Source: SFWF01 sp045636705 (GTDB lineage: Bacteria > Bacillota > Clostridia > Oscillospirales > Acutalibacteraceae). Taken from it: 58,947 nt of DNA. Below are positions 1-8,675 of the stretch, one piece after another. Numbering within the stretch: position 1 is the stretch's first letter; each line of letters starts with the position of its first letter. Below the pieces are notes generated by a model, which made no database searches, was not told the DNA's origin, and saw nothing but the letters and a program-made list of their open reading frames with translations. Position numbers and translations under genes: made by a program. The stretch covers positions 1-58,947 of the forward strand of contig JAZTYA010000038.1 in NCBI GenBank assembly GCA_045636705.1, in the 5' to 3' direction.

Positions 1-10
1 CTCTTGCATT

Positions 11-50
11 TCGTTGCAAAAAATAACGAAGACTCTTTGCAGAGTCTTCG
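11..50 (-). terminator. Intrinsic terminator of the aldolase gene
   Basis: A perfect 10-bp inverted repeat (27-36 against 41-50) with a 4-nt loop lies just past the aldolase stop. Read on the minus strand it is followed by a T-rich run. Confidence 0.85.
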
Positions 51-68
51 CTTTGTAGGTTAAATTAA

Positions 69-932
69 TTAAGCCTTGCCGATTGAACCGAAGAGTTCCA
101 TCTTTTCCTTAACGGTAGCCTTGATAGCCTCAAAGCCGGGGGCTAATACCTTTCTTGGGTCGAAGCCCTTACCTACCTGGTCCTTGCCTTCTTCGATGTA
201 CTGTCTTGTAGCAGCTGCGAATGCTAACTGACACTCGGTGTTAACGTTAATCTTAGAAACACCTAAAGAGATAGCCTTGCTAATCATTTCAGCAGGGATA
301 CCTGTGCCGCCGTGAAGAACCAAAGGCATTGTGCCTGTGAGCTCCTGAATAGCAGCTAGAGTATCGAAAGAAAGTCCTGCCCAGTTTTCAGGATATTTAC
401 CGTGGATGTTACCGATACCTGCAGCGAGCATTGTAACGCCAAGGTCAGCAATCATCTTGCATTCGTTGGGGTCTGCAACCTCGCCTGCGCCGATAACGCC
501 ATCCTCTTCGCCACCGATAGAGCCAACCTCTGCCTCTACTGATAAACCTAACTTATCGCAAAGAGCAACGAGTTCCTTAGTCTTAGCGATGTTCTCCTCG
601 ATAGGATAGTGAGAACCGTCGAACATTACAGAAGAAAATCCTGCTTCGATGCAAGCCATAGCGCCTTCATAAGAACCGTGGTCTAGGTGAAGAGCAACGG
701 GAACTGTAATCTTTAATTCCTCAATCATACCCTTAACCATACCAACTACGGTCTTGTAGCCACACATATATTTGCCTGCGCCCTCGGAAACACCGAGAAT
801 TACAGGAGAATTGTTTTCCTGTGCAGTTAAAAGTATTGCTTTTGTCCATTCAAGGTTATTGATGTTAAACTGACCTACAGCATATTTGCCGGCTTTTGCC
901 TTGTTTAACATTTCTTTTGCGGAAACTAACAT
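69..932 (-). CDS. fba: Fructose-bisphosphate aldolase, class II
   Basis: This is the cytosolic zinc-dependent aldolase of glycolysis and gluconeogenesis, which interconverts fructose 1,6-bisphosphate with glyceraldehyde 3-phosphate and dihydroxyacetone phosphate. The 287 residues fit the class II FbaA/GatY family. Visible metal-site motifs are HLDHG, EAEVG, GNIHG and LVLHGGTG, and the end NVNTECQLAF followed by a DPRKVLAP segment is typical of the family. GGAGG stands 8 nt before the ATG and a SigA promoter lies just upstream. The gene appears monocistronic, with its own terminator. GatY/KbaY tagatose-bisphosphate aldolases are close relatives, so the substrate is inferred, but the housekeeping role is the likeliest. 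Confidence 0.93.
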   Translation of the reverse strand: MLVSAKEMLNKAKAGKYAVGQFNINNLEWTKAILLTAQENNSPVILGVSEGAGKYMCGYKTVVGMVKGMIEELKITVPVALHLDHGSYEGAMACIEAGFSSVMFDGSHYPIEENIAKTKELVALCDKLGLSVEAEVGSIGGEEDGVIGAGEVADPNECKMIADLGVTMLAAGIGNIHGKYPENWAGLSFDTLAAIQELTGTMPLVLHGGTGIPAEMISKAISLGVSKINVNTECQLAFAAATRQYIEEGKDQVGKGFDPRKVLAPGFEAIKATVKEKMELFGSIGKA

Positions 933-965
933 TTATTTGTCCTCCAAAAATTTTTTATCCTTGTT

Positions 966-994
966 ATTTTACACCAAATTCTCTTTAAAATCAA
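966..994 (-). promoter_or_regulatory. SigA promoter of fba
   Basis: On the minus strand TTGATT (989-994), a 17-bp spacer and TAAAAT (966-971) lie upstream of the aldolase GGAGG. Confidence 0.65.
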
Positions 995-1004
995 GAGTAT
1001 CTGC

Positions 1005-1847
1005 TTATTTTTCTTCCTTTTTGGGTTCGGGTTTTGTTTCAAGAAGAGTCGGGTCAGCCAAATACTGCTTAAATCTTCTGAAAACATTTGCAAAATATAT
1101 GCCCGAACAGATACGTTCATCCATAACAATACCAAGAGGCATACATTTTTCTAAGACGATTTCTCCATCCTTTGTCTTCGGAACTTCGTGATTTTTACCG
1201 ATAGCAACAAACATACTTGTAGTACCAAATTCGTAAATATGATGATAAATGTGGTTTGTTCTGATTGATGCTAGGTTGGTAATTGTAAGCGCCGAATGGA
1301 AGGGGCTTAAGTCAATTATAAACTTAGGCAAAAGTCCGTGCTTATCAAGGAACTTGAAAAGGCCTATGCCAAAGGATAAAAGCCCCGGAATTGAAAGCAA
1401 GAACTTTATCATTTTATCGGTGTTATTCTCTGTAGAGGTCTTTCTGTTTTCCTCAACATAAGCGTTCATCTTATCATTAATCTCAAAAATGGTATCGTCA
1501 AGCTCCATATCAACCTTAGACATGGTTTCTTCCTGTGTCTTTAAGCTTTTGAGTACCACCATAGCCACAGGGAACTTATTACGCTTGTAGATGCGCTTAT
1601 TTACTATAAAGTTGTTAAGTAGCGGGAACTCATAAACCGTTCTTATGTATGCGGCAAGAACCACACCCATATGGTTCATTTTTATGCCTTCCTTACGTTT
1701 TGCGTTTATATAATCCTGAATAGGCGCTACCGGAATATCAACCGTTATCATATTCATAGCGTCGTATCGTTTGTCCATAATGAATGGAACAACGGTGTAC
1801 ATGGGGTCTGCTTTTTTTACTCTTTTTCCGTCTGCTCTAAAAGCCAA
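1005..1847 (-). CDS. 2-oxoacid dehydrogenase E2-like acyltransferase-fold protein lacking catalytic His
   Basis: The protein resembles the C-terminal catalytic domain of E2 dihydrolipoyl acyltransferases and chloramphenicol acetyltransferase, but has no lipoyl or peripheral-subunit-binding domain. The family end-motif DHRxxDG reads DERICSG, so the catalytic His is Glu and the following Asp is Ser. An upstream stretch (SALTITNLASI) matches the TISNLG strand of E2. The open frame runs back to 1922, but a good promoter (1882-1910) lies inside that extension and GGAGG sits 8 nt before a TTG at 1847, so I take TTG as the start (280 aa). It stands alone, with no E1 or E3 genes nearby. The reaction, if any, is unknown. 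Confidence 0.7.
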   Translation of the reverse strand: MAFRADGKRVKKADPMYTVVPFIMDKRYDAMNMITVDIPVAPIQDYINAKRKEGIKMNHMGVVLAAYIRTVYEFPLLNNFIVNKRIYKRNKFPVAMVVLKSLKTQEETMSKVDMELDDTIFEINDKMNAYVEENRKTSTENNTDKMIKFLLSIPGLLSFGIGLFKFLDKHGLLPKFIIDLSPFHSALTITNLASIRTNHIYHHIYEFGTTSMFVAIGKNHEVPKTKDGEIVLEKCMPLGIVMDERICSGIYFANVFRRFKQYLADPTLLETKPEPKKEEK

Positions 1848-1881
1848 AGTGAGTGTCCTCCGTTCACAAATTGTTAATATA

Positions 1882-1910
1882 ATTATACGACAAAAACATA
1901 CTTTTTGCAA
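1882..1910 (-). promoter_or_regulatory. SigA promoter of the E2-like gene
   Basis: Minus-strand TTGCAA (1905-1910), a 17-bp spacer and TATAAT (1882-1887). Its position decides the TTG start at 1847. Confidence 0.7.
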
Positions 1911-1925
1911 CCTTTTTTTCATAGA

Positions 1926-1953
1926 GAAAAAAGAGCCAATTAAGGCTCTTTTA
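1926..1953 (-). terminator. Intrinsic terminator of rodA
   Basis: Inverted repeat AAGAGCC/GGCTCTT with a T-run on the minus strand. It overlaps the rodA stop codon. Confidence 0.75.
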
Positions 1954-3084
1954 AAACTTCATATGAATGGTTCCCGAGTTGCTGTGCTTATAAAGACTTA
2001 AGGTGAGTCCAACACCTAACCACAAGCATAAGAGTGAGGTTCCTCCTGCGCTGAAGAAGGGCAAGGTGATGCCGATTACGGGTAAAACCGATAAGCACAT
2101 TCCAAGGTTTATTATGGTCTGACCTGCAAGCATTCCGAAAACGCCTACGGCTATAAACCTACCCGGTCCGTCAAACACAAGCTTTGCAAGTTGAATGCAT
2201 CTTATACAAATTGCAACCAAGAGTATTACCACAACCAAACAACCGAAAAGACCCAATTCTTCGCCTATGCTAACGAAAATAAAATCGTTGTGTCCTTCGG
2301 GCACGATTTCTGCTTGGGTGAGTTCCCCTTTTAAAAAGCCCTGACCGAAAAGTCCTCCGTTCGCCAAGGCTATTCTTCCCTGCCATTGTTGGTAGCCTCC
2401 ACCTAAAAGGTCGGCTTCAAGGTCGAACATAGTTTTAATTCTTTCTCTGTGTGAGTCGTTAAGCACGAAGAAATAAACAAAAGGCGACGCCACAAGTGCC
2501 GAAACAAAAGCCGTGATAATATAGCTTGGTTTGAGTCCCGCAGAGAAAAGCATGCATATAAACATTATAGCAAATATTATCGCAGTACCAAAGTCACCCT
2601 GAATAAAGATTAATCCCACAGGGAAAAGTCCGTGAATAAGCACGGGCAAGAGTACCTTTATTTTATTTATATTCTTCTTTACTGCCGAAATATGTGCTGT
2701 AAAGGTAATAATAAAGCAAATTTTCAAAAGTTCGGATGGTTGAAAAGAAATTCCACCCGGTAATAAAAGCCACGCCTTGTCATCGGTGTTACCCGGAGCA
2801 TATCCGATAAAGAAGGTTAAAAACACCGGAATTAGTCCTATCGGCGCCGCTAAATACCAAAGCCTTAATATATCGTTAAAGTCAATGGTGGAAATTATAA
2901 TTGCGGCCACAATACCTACAAGCATTGATACCGTTTGAACAATAAACTGTCTCGGAGAGCCTGACGGACGGGTCGCCGAAAAAACAGCTAAGCAACCATA
3001 GCTTGAAGCCATAATTGTAAGGGTTAACATTATTTTGTCAACCTCGCGTATATAGTCGGCTATCATCGAAAAAAAGCCTTTCAT
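1951..3084 (-). CDS. rodA: Rod-shape-determining protein RodA (SEDS glycosyltransferase)
   Basis: A SEDS-family integral membrane protein (FtsW/RodA/SpoVE) that polymerises lipid II glycan strands during side-wall elongation, working with a class B penicillin-binding protein. The 377 residues hold about ten hydrophobic segments. Family signatures include WLLLPGGISFQPSELLKI, the FQGDFGTA-like IFIQGDFGTAIIF loop, and the C-terminal FFSAGGTSLL. An SD (GGAG) lies 10 nt before the ATG. The absence of neighbouring division genes, and the QGDFGTA loop, favour RodA over FtsW or SpoVE. It diverges from fhs over a short shared intergenic region. Confidence 0.88.
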   Translation of the reverse strand: MKGFFSMIADYIREVDKIMLTLTIMASSYGCLAVFSATRPSGSPRQFIVQTVSMLVGIVAAIIISTIDFNDILRLWYLAAPIGLIPVFLTFFIGYAPGNTDDKAWLLLPGGISFQPSELLKICFIITFTAHISAVKKNINKIKVLLPVLIHGLFPVGLIFIQGDFGTAIIFAIMFICMLFSAGLKPSYIITAFVSALVASPFVYFFVLNDSHRERIKTMFDLEADLLGGGYQQWQGRIALANGGLFGQGFLKGELTQAEIVPEGHNDFIFVSIGEELGLFGCLVVVILLVAICIRCIQLAKLVFDGPGRFIAVGVFGMLAGQTIINLGMCLSVLPVIGITLPFFSAGGTSLLCLWLGVGLTLSLYKHSNSGTIHMKF

Positions 3085-3195
3085 ATCGTCGGTTCTCCTT
3101 TCTCTTGTTTTCTTCTATTATATTTTATAAAAGACTTAATTGCAAGTAACTATTTATTATTTACAGAATATGCTTGTATTTTACTAAAAAAATAT

Positions 3196-3223
3196 TTGAA
3201 AAGAATTATTTTTATGTTATAAT
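3196..3223 (+). promoter_or_regulatory. SigA promoter of the fhs-tsaE-tsaB-rpiB operon
   Basis: TTGAAA (3196-3201), a 16-bp spacer and TATAAT (3218-3223). It lies downstream of the earliest in-frame ATG (3174), so that longer start cannot be used from this promoter. Confidence 0.75.
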
Positions 3224-3263
3224 AAATTTAATAATAACTATTCGTGATTGGAGACTTAAAAAA

Positions 3264-4928
3264 ATGCTAACAGATATCCAAATTGCACAGGCCGCTAAAT
3301 GCGAACCCATAGTAAAAATTGCAGAAAAACTCGGCATTGATGCTGACGAGCTCGAGCTTTACGGAAAATACAAGGCAAAACTTAGCGAAGAGCTTATTGA
3401 CCGTGTGAAGAACAACCCTGACGGAAAACTAATTTTAGTTACCGCTATCAACCCTACCCCTGCAGGCGAAGGTAAGACCACCACATCCGTAGGACTGGGA
3501 CAGGCTATGCCTTTAATTGGCAAGAAGGCTGTTATTGCACTTCGCGAGCCTTCTTTGGGCCCTGTTTTCGGTATTAAGGGTGGTGCCGCAGGCGGCGGAT
3601 ACGCTCAGGTTATTCCTATGGAGGATATTAACCTTCACTTTACAGGTGATATGCACGCTATTACCTCGGCTAACAATTTACTTTGTGCTTTGCTTGACAA
3701 TCACATTCAGCAGGGCAATCTTTTAGGCATCGACCAACGTCGCATTCTTATTAAGCGTTGTCTTGATATGAACGACCGCGCTCTTAGAAACACCGTTGTA
3801 GGTCTTGGTGGAAAATTAAACGGCGTTCCTCGTGAAGACGGCTTTATTATCACAGTTGCCAGTGAAGTTATGGCTATTCTTTGCCTCTGCAGTGATATTA
3901 ACGACCTTAAAGAACGTCTTGGAAATATTCTTATTGCATATTCTTATGACGGCAAGCCTATTTTTGCAAGAGATATTAAGGCAGAAGGCGCTATGGCAGC
4001 TCTTTTAAAGGATGCTATTAAGCCTAACCTTGTTCAGACTCTTGAAAACACTCCTGCTATTATGCACGGCGGTCCTTTCGCTAACATTGCTCACGGATGT
4101 AACTCTGTAAGAGCTACTAAACTAGCGCTTAAACTTGGTGACTACTGCATTACCGAGGCAGGATTTGGTTCTGACCTTGGCGCTGAAAAGTTCCTTGACA
4201 TTAAGTGCCGCTTAGCAGGTCTTAATCCTTCTGCTATTGTTATCGTTGCTACAGTTCGCGCTCTTAAATACAACGGAAACGTTCCAAAGGCAGAGCTTGC
4301 AAATGAAAACATTGAGGCATTAAACAAGGGTATTGTAAACCTTGGTGCACATATTGAAAACATGAAGAAGTATGGCGTTCCTGTTGTGGTTGCTATTAAC
4401 CGCTTCCACACCGACACCGATGCAGAACTAAAGGTGGTTGCAGATTACTGCGAATCTTTAGGCGCTGACTTTGCATTATCCGAAGTGTTTGCAAAGGGTG
4501 GCGAAGGCGCTATTGACCTTGCACAAAAGGTTGTTGCTGCTTGTGAAAAGCCTTCTTCATTTGCTCCGATTTACGATGCAAATCTTTCTATTAAAGAGAA
4601 GATTACCGCTATTGCAAAGACTATTTACGGTGCCGACGGCGTTAACTTTACCGCCGCTGCCGAGAAGAATATTGCAGAAATTGAAGAACTAGGCAAAGGA
4701 ATGCCTGTTTGTATTGCAAAGACTCAGTATTCTTTATCTGATGATGAAAAGGCTCTCGGTCGTCCTACCGACTTTACAATAACCGTTCGTGAAGTTAAGA
4801 TTTCAGCAGGTGCAGGATTTGTAGTTGCACTCACAGGCTCAATTATGACCATGCCCGGACTTCCTAAAGTTCCTGCCGCTAACAATATCGATATTGATGC
4901 TGACGGCAAGATTGTTGGTCTTTTCTAA
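3264..4928 (+). CDS. fhs: Formate--tetrahydrofolate ligase
   Basis: ATP-dependent ligase forming 10-formyl-THF from formate and THF. It feeds purine and formyl-Met synthesis and, in acetogens, the methyl branch of the Wood-Ljungdahl pathway. The start at 3264 follows GGAG (10-nt gap) and lies after the promoter. It gives 554 residues, close to the family's usual 556-559. The P-loop segment is TPAGEGKTTTSVGL, and EPSLGPVFGIKGGAAGGGYAQV is the conserved folate/formate region. The stop overlaps the tsaE start by one base (TAATG), implying coupled translation. Wood-Ljungdahl genes are not seen here, so a role in C1 supply is the cautious reading. Confidence 0.96.
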   Translation: MLTDIQIAQAAKCEPIVKIAEKLGIDADELELYGKYKAKLSEELIDRVKNNPDGKLILVTAINPTPAGEGKTTTSVGLGQAMPLIGKKAVIALREPSLGPVFGIKGGAAGGGYAQVIPMEDINLHFTGDMHAITSANNLLCALLDNHIQQGNLLGIDQRRILIKRCLDMNDRALRNTVVGLGGKLNGVPREDGFIITVASEVMAILCLCSDINDLKERLGNILIAYSYDGKPIFARDIKAEGAMAALLKDAIKPNLVQTLENTPAIMHGGPFANIAHGCNSVRATKLALKLGDYCITEAGFGSDLGAEKFLDIKCRLAGLNPSAIVIVATVRALKYNGNVPKAELANENIEALNKGIVNLGAHIENMKKYGVPVVVAINRFHTDTDAELKVVADYCESLGADFALSEVFAKGGEGAIDLAQKVVAACEKPSSFAPIYDANLSIKEKITAIAKTIYGADGVNFTAAAEKNIAEIEELGKGMPVCIAKTQYSLSDDEKALGRPTDFTITVREVKISAGAGFVVALTGSIMTMPGLPKVPAANNIDIDADGKIVGLF

Positions 4929-5353
4929 TGACTAAAATAATTACTTCTTCTCCACTTGAAACCGAGGAGTTTGCGGCAGAGTTTGCAAATTCCTTAACAG
5001 GTGGCGAAATTATCGCTTTTAAAGGCTCAATGGGTATGGGCAAGACGTGTTTTACAAGGGGGCTAGCCCGAGGTCTTGGCTTTTTGGGTCAGGTTACCTC
5101 CCCTACCTTTGCCCTTGTTAACGAGTATGTCGGCGGAAGGCTTCCCATATATCATTTTGATATGTTCAGAATAAACACTTGGGACGACCTTTATTCTTCA
5201 GGTTGGTTTGACTACATAGAACAAGGTGGCGTTATGGTTGCCGAATGGAGTGAAAACATCGAAGAAGCCTTGCCTTCAAGCGCTATTATAATTGAGATTT
5301 CTCGAATTGACGATGACAAAAGAGAAATCATAGTTAAAAAGGAGGACTTATAA
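4928..5353 (+). CDS. tsaE: tRNA threonylcarbamoyladenosine biosynthesis ATPase TsaE
   Basis: Small P-loop ATPase that works with TsaB and TsaD to transfer the threonylcarbamoyl group to A37 of ANN-decoding tRNAs. The 141 residues match family length. Walker A is GSMGMGKT near residue 35, followed by TSPTFALVNEY and YHFDMFR, both typical of TsaE/YjeE. The ATG overlaps the fhs stop by one base with no clear SD, so translation is probably coupled. It is followed with no gap by tsaB, its known partner. Confidence 0.93.
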   Translation: MTKIITSSPLETEEFAAEFANSLTGGEIIAFKGSMGMGKTCFTRGLARGLGFLGQVTSPTFALVNEYVGGRLPIYHFDMFRINTWDDLYSSGWFDYIEQGGVMVAEWSENIEEALPSSAIIIEISRIDDDKREIIVKKEDL

Positions 5354-6049
5354 ATGAAAATTTTAGCCGTTGATTGTTCGGCAGGTCCTGCCTCTTGCGC
5401 TATTGTTGAGGATGAAAAGGTTCTCTCTTCGGGCTTTTGCAACGTTAAGGTTACTCATTCCGAAACGCTTATGCCGATGATAAAGAGTACTTTGGAATCT
5501 GCTCTTCTAACCCTTAAGGACATTGATGCCTTTGCAGTAAATTACGGACCCGGTTCTTTTACGGGAATTCGCATTGGAATAAGTGCTATTAAAGGTCTTT
5601 CAATTCCCGATAACAAACCCTGCATTGCGGTATCCACCTTAGAGTCCATAGCCGAACTTTTCGGCAATTTTAAGGGTGTTGTTTGCGCTTCTATGGATGC
5701 TAGATGCAACCAGGTTTATAATGCCTTATTCCAAATTCAAGACGGCAAGGCTACAAGACTTTGCGAAGACAGAGCCGTGTCGGTTGACAGTGTTATCGAA
5801 GAGCTAAAGGCTCTCGACAAAGAAATTATCATAGCAGGCGACGGAGCCGCTCTTTTCGGCGATTTTGCAAATGAAGCGTCTAACGTGCAGATAGCCGTTG
5901 AACCTCTTTTATATCAAAACGCGATAGGCTCGGCAAAGGTTGCCTACAGAAAAATGAAAAATGGTGAAACCATAAGCTCCAGCGAGCTTACACCTTTATA
6001 TTTACGTCTCCCACAAGCAGAAAGAGAGCTTAAAAGCAGAAAGGAATAA
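5354..6049 (+). CDS. tsaB: tRNA threonylcarbamoyladenosine biosynthesis protein TsaB
   Basis: ASKHA-fold scaffold protein that dimerises with TsaD in t6A synthesis. It starts MKILAVDCSAGPASCAI and contains the family block NYGPGSFTGIRIGIS near residue 65. The 231 residues match the family. A strong SD (GGAGG) inside the end of tsaE precedes the ATG, which begins directly after the tsaE stop. TsaD and TsaC are not in the window. The protein lacks a catalytic role of its own in characterised systems. Confidence 0.93.
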   Translation: MKILAVDCSAGPASCAIVEDEKVLSSGFCNVKVTHSETLMPMIKSTLESALLTLKDIDAFAVNYGPGSFTGIRIGISAIKGLSIPDNKPCIAVSTLESIAELFGNFKGVVCASMDARCNQVYNALFQIQDGKATRLCEDRAVSVDSVIEELKALDKEIIIAGDGAALFGDFANEASNVQIAVEPLLYQNAIGSAKVAYRKMKNGETISSSELTPLYLRLPQAERELKSRKE

Positions 6050-6053
6050 TTTT

Positions 6054-6494
6054 ATGAAAATAGCACTTGGTTGTGACCACGGCGGTCTTGAGCATAAGAA
6101 CGCTATTAAAGATTTTTTAGAAGAAAAAGGCTTTACCGTTGTTGATGAAGGTATCTATGAACAGGTATCGGTTGATTATCCCGACATTGCAGTAAAGGTT
6201 TGTGAAGACATAACAAGCAAAAAATGTGAGCTTGGTATCTTGGTTTGCGGAACAGGTATTGGTATGTCACTTGCGGCAAACAAGGTAAAGGGCATTCGTG
6301 CCGCTGTTTGCAGCGAACATTTCTCCGCAAAATACACAAGACTCCATAACAACTCAAACATTTTATGTTTAGGCGGAAGAGTTATTGGCGTTGGCACCGC
6401 TCTTGAGCTTGTTGACCTATTTGTAAACACCGAATTTGAAGGTGGCAGACATCAAAAAAGAGTTGACAAGGTTATGGCTCTTGAAAACAAATAA
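6054..6494 (+). CDS. rpiB: Ribose-5-phosphate isomerase B
   Basis: RpiB/LacAB-family isomerase interconverting ribose 5-phosphate and ribulose 5-phosphate in the pentose phosphate pathway. The 146-residue protein begins MKIALGCDHGG and has the catalytic-loop motif LVCGTGIGMSLAANKV with the active-site Cys, then CLGGRVIG. AAGGA precedes the ATG four bases after tsaB, so it is the last gene of the fhs operon. Allose-6-phosphate isomerases share the fold, but no allose genes are near. Confidence 0.93.
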   Translation: MKIALGCDHGGLEHKNAIKDFLEEKGFTVVDEGIYEQVSVDYPDIAVKVCEDITSKKCELGILVCGTGIGMSLAANKVKGIRAAVCSEHFSAKYTRLHNNSNILCLGGRVIGVGTALELVDLFVNTEFEGGRHQKRVDKVMALENK

Positions 6495-6506
6495 TTAGAT
6501 ACATAA

Positions 6507-6535
6507 AAAACGGACTGCACAGCAGTCCGTTTTAA
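6507..6535. terminator. Bidirectional terminator between rpiB and dacF
   Basis: A perfect 12-bp stem (6507-6518 against 6522-6533) with a 3-nt loop, flanked by A-run and T-run, can serve both convergent genes. Confidence 0.88.
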
Positions 6536-6539
6536 TTTA

Positions 6540-7871
6540 TTATTTTTCATTTTTTCTCATTGGTTTATATTTTACCCTGCGGCGTTTGTTTCTGTTGCTG
6601 TTGAGCTTTATTACAATTAGCGCAAAAACAATTATCGCAAGAGCTAATGCTATATAAACTATTTTCATAAAGGTTGAGGTAAAGAAATTTTTAAGTCCTT
6701 CAACAATTAGCAAAAACGTGCTTTCCTTAACCGACGTCGTTGCTACTAAGTTTACGGTTCCGATTTTTTGCTCGGCATAATAAATATCCGCTTCGCCAAG
6801 CTTTTGACCCTGTTCTATCGGAGCTCTGAAGCTTTCACTCGAAAGTCTTGGTTCTATTTTCAAGGTTGATGAGTCGGCCGCCTTTGGAAGCAAAGCCTCA
6901 AGTCCATCCTCTAAAGCAGCTGTTACGTGGTCAGCCTCAAGGGAAAGTTCTACCTTTGCCTCTGCAACGGGGGTTTTTGCAGAAAATACCTTCTTATACT
7001 CAAAGTTGTTAAACGCCCAACGATACATATCTGCCGAGTCTAAAAACTCGTATCTGACACCACCCGGTGTTGCAGTTTTTAAAACGATAGCCATATAGTT
7101 ATAACCACCGTTTGAAGCAACGCTTACAAGGCATCTTCCCGCTTGGTCGGTAAATCCTGTTTTTCCCCAAACTGCAGGTCTATAATAAACCGAGGTGTTA
7201 GGGTTAATTAGCATATTTGAAGGAACTATGGTTTTTTCTGCGCGCACATTAGTAGCTTTAAGGGTATATTTGGTATCTTTATCCAGGCAATCCTTTATAA
7301 AATCATTGGCGTAGGCTTCCTTTGCTAAAATATAAATATCTCTGGCTGTAGTATAGTGGTTATCATCGTGAAGACCTACGGGGTCGGTAAAGTGACTGTC
7401 TTTAAGCCCTAATTCCTGAGCCTTCTTGTTCATAAGGTCTGCAAAGCCTTGTTTTGAGCCGCCGATATATTCGGCTAAAGCGTATGCGGTATCTCCGCAA
7501 GAAGAGATAAGGGTTGCCGCCAAGGCATCCTTAACGGTCATCTGCTCCCCTACTTGAAGTCCTAATACTACCGAACCTGTGCCGAGAATTAAATTGTTTG
7601 CCGAATTTGTATATGTTAAGACGTCGGTTTCAAAATTGTTTGCATTCTCTATTACTACTAAAGCTGTCAAAAGCTTTGTTATAGACGCAGGATACATTCT
7701 TTTGTCTGCATTTTTTTCAAACAAAATATCCCCTGTATCAAGAGAGATAAGCATTGCCGCTTCACAATGAAGGTCCACTCCGCTTATCTGATATGCCGAT
7801 ACATTTAAGGGCAAAAGTACTGATAAAAGACAAAAAGTTATTAAAATTAAAGAAATTATTCTTTTTTTCAT
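6540..7871 (-). CDS. dacF: D-alanyl-D-alanine carboxypeptidase (PBP5/DacF type)
   Basis: Secreted, membrane-anchored peptidase trimming the terminal D-Ala of peptidoglycan stem peptides. An N-terminal signal peptide (ending LNVSA) is followed by a peptidase S11 domain with SxxK as S63-I-T-K66 and KTG as K237-T-G. The SxN position reads S124-C-G126, so the usual Asn is Gly. A PBP5-type beta domain follows, then a C-terminal transmembrane helix near 405-425 and a basic tail. DacB/DacF relatives act in spore cortex synthesis, but the sequence does not separate vegetative from sporulation use. It diverges from the metallophosphatase gene over a 9-bp inverted repeat. Confidence 0.86.
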   Translation of the reverse strand: MKKRIISLILITFCLLSVLLPLNVSAYQISGVDLHCEAAMLISLDTGDILFEKNADKRMYPASITKLLTALVVIENANNFETDVLTYTNSANNLILGTGSVVLGLQVGEQMTVKDALAATLISSCGDTAYALAEYIGGSKQGFADLMNKKAQELGLKDSHFTDPVGLHDDNHYTTARDIYILAKEAYANDFIKDCLDKDTKYTLKATNVRAEKTIVPSNMLINPNTSVYYRPAVWGKTGFTDQAGRCLVSVASNGGYNYMAIVLKTATPGGVRYEFLDSADMYRWAFNNFEYKKVFSAKTPVAEAKVELSLEADHVTAALEDGLEALLPKAADSSTLKIEPRLSSESFRAPIEQGQKLGEADIYYAEQKIGTVNLVATTSVKESTFLLIVEGLKNFFTSTFMKIVYIALALAIIVFALIVIKLNSNRNKRRRVKYKPMRKNEK

Positions 7872-7890
7872 AGAATTATCTCCAAACTTG

Positions 7891-7924
7891 TTGTATAATG
7901 ATATAAACTATATTTATTATACAA
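7891..7924. promoter_or_regulatory. Inverted repeat holding divergent -10 elements of dacF and the metallophosphatase
   Basis: TTGTATAAT (7891-7899) and its perfect complement ATTATACAA (7916-7924) each contain a TATAAT, one per strand. The -35 elements are weak. It could be a regulator site or simply paired promoters. Confidence 0.45.
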
Positions 7925-7966
7925 TATCTTTTCTAAAATTAAAAGAGTAAATTAAGGAGATTTTCC

Positions 7967-8644
7967 ATGATTTATGTTACTGGAGATATGCACGGACTTG
8001 AGCACCGTCTTTATGACAGACAGTGGCAAAAGTTGAAAGCAGGCGACGTTTTAATTGTCTGCGGAGATTTCGGCTACATCTGGAATGGCGGTAAGTTTGA
8101 AACCGAAGCGGTAGAGTATTTGGGTTCAAGAAAGTTTACCGTTGCTTTTATTGACGGCACACACGAAAACTTTGATAAAATCAACGCCTGCAGAACCACC
8201 TATTGGAAGGGTGGTATGGTGCATAGAATAAGCGGAAACCTTTTGCACCTAATGCGCGGTCAGATTTTTAATATTGACGGAAACAGCATTTTCACCTTTG
8301 GTGGCGGAGAAAGTTCTGACCGTGATATTCACGCCGAGCAAGGACTTTATTGGCGAGAGGAAATGCCCTCTGCCAAAGAAATGGCAGAAGGCGCTAAAAG
8401 GCTTGACGAGGTGGGTTGTCAGGTTGATTACATTATTACACACGAACCGCCTAGAAAGGTCAAAAGTGCAATGCTTCTTCGCGAAGGGCTTCCCGACCGC
8501 ATAAACAAGCTTAACGGTTATTTTGAGGAAATCGGCAAAGAGTGTGAATACAAAAAATGGTATTTTGGTTCGATGCACGAGGACCGTGTTGTGACCTCTA
8601 AACACACCTGTTTGTTTAGTAAAATCATCCCCTTAGGCGAATAA
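7967..8644 (+). CDS. Metallophosphoesterase (calcineurin-like)
   Basis: A cytosolic calcineurin-fold phosphoesterase of unknown substrate. Two-metal motifs run in order: GDMHG (residue 6), GDFGYIWNG (about 34), GTHEN (about 64), and later THEPP (about 160) and GSMHED near the C-terminus. The 225 residues form a single domain without signal or membrane segment. AAGGAGA lies 7 nt before the ATG. It is preceded by the divergent dacF and followed by the pseudokinase gene, which has its own promoter, so it is probably monocistronic. The family includes nucleases, phosphodiesterases and protein phosphatases. Confidence 0.82.
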   Translation: MIYVTGDMHGLEHRLYDRQWQKLKAGDVLIVCGDFGYIWNGGKFETEAVEYLGSRKFTVAFIDGTHENFDKINACRTTYWKGGMVHRISGNLLHLMRGQIFNIDGNSIFTFGGGESSDRDIHAEQGLYWREEMPSAKEMAEGAKRLDEVGCQVDYIITHEPPRKVKSAMLLREGLPDRINKLNGYFEEIGKECEYKKWYFGSMHEDRVVTSKHTCLFSKIIPLGE

Positions 8645-8646
8645 AT

Positions 8647-8675
8647 TTGATTTTTTTATCATTATATGTTATAAT
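8647..8675 (+). promoter_or_regulatory. SigA promoter of the pseudokinase gene
   Basis: TTGATT (8647-8652), a 17-bp spacer and TATAAT (8670-8675). An imperfect palindrome GCGGTAATTAAATTACGC (8681-8698) lies at the expected transcription start and could be an operator. Confidence 0.7.

Noticed and set aside
3174..3263. 30-residue N-terminal extension of formate-THF ligase
   Set aside because: The promoter lies inside it and the family begins at the ATG at 3264.
3085..3263. THF riboswitch before fhs
   Set aside because: The leader after the promoter is only about 35 bases, too short, with no matching fold.
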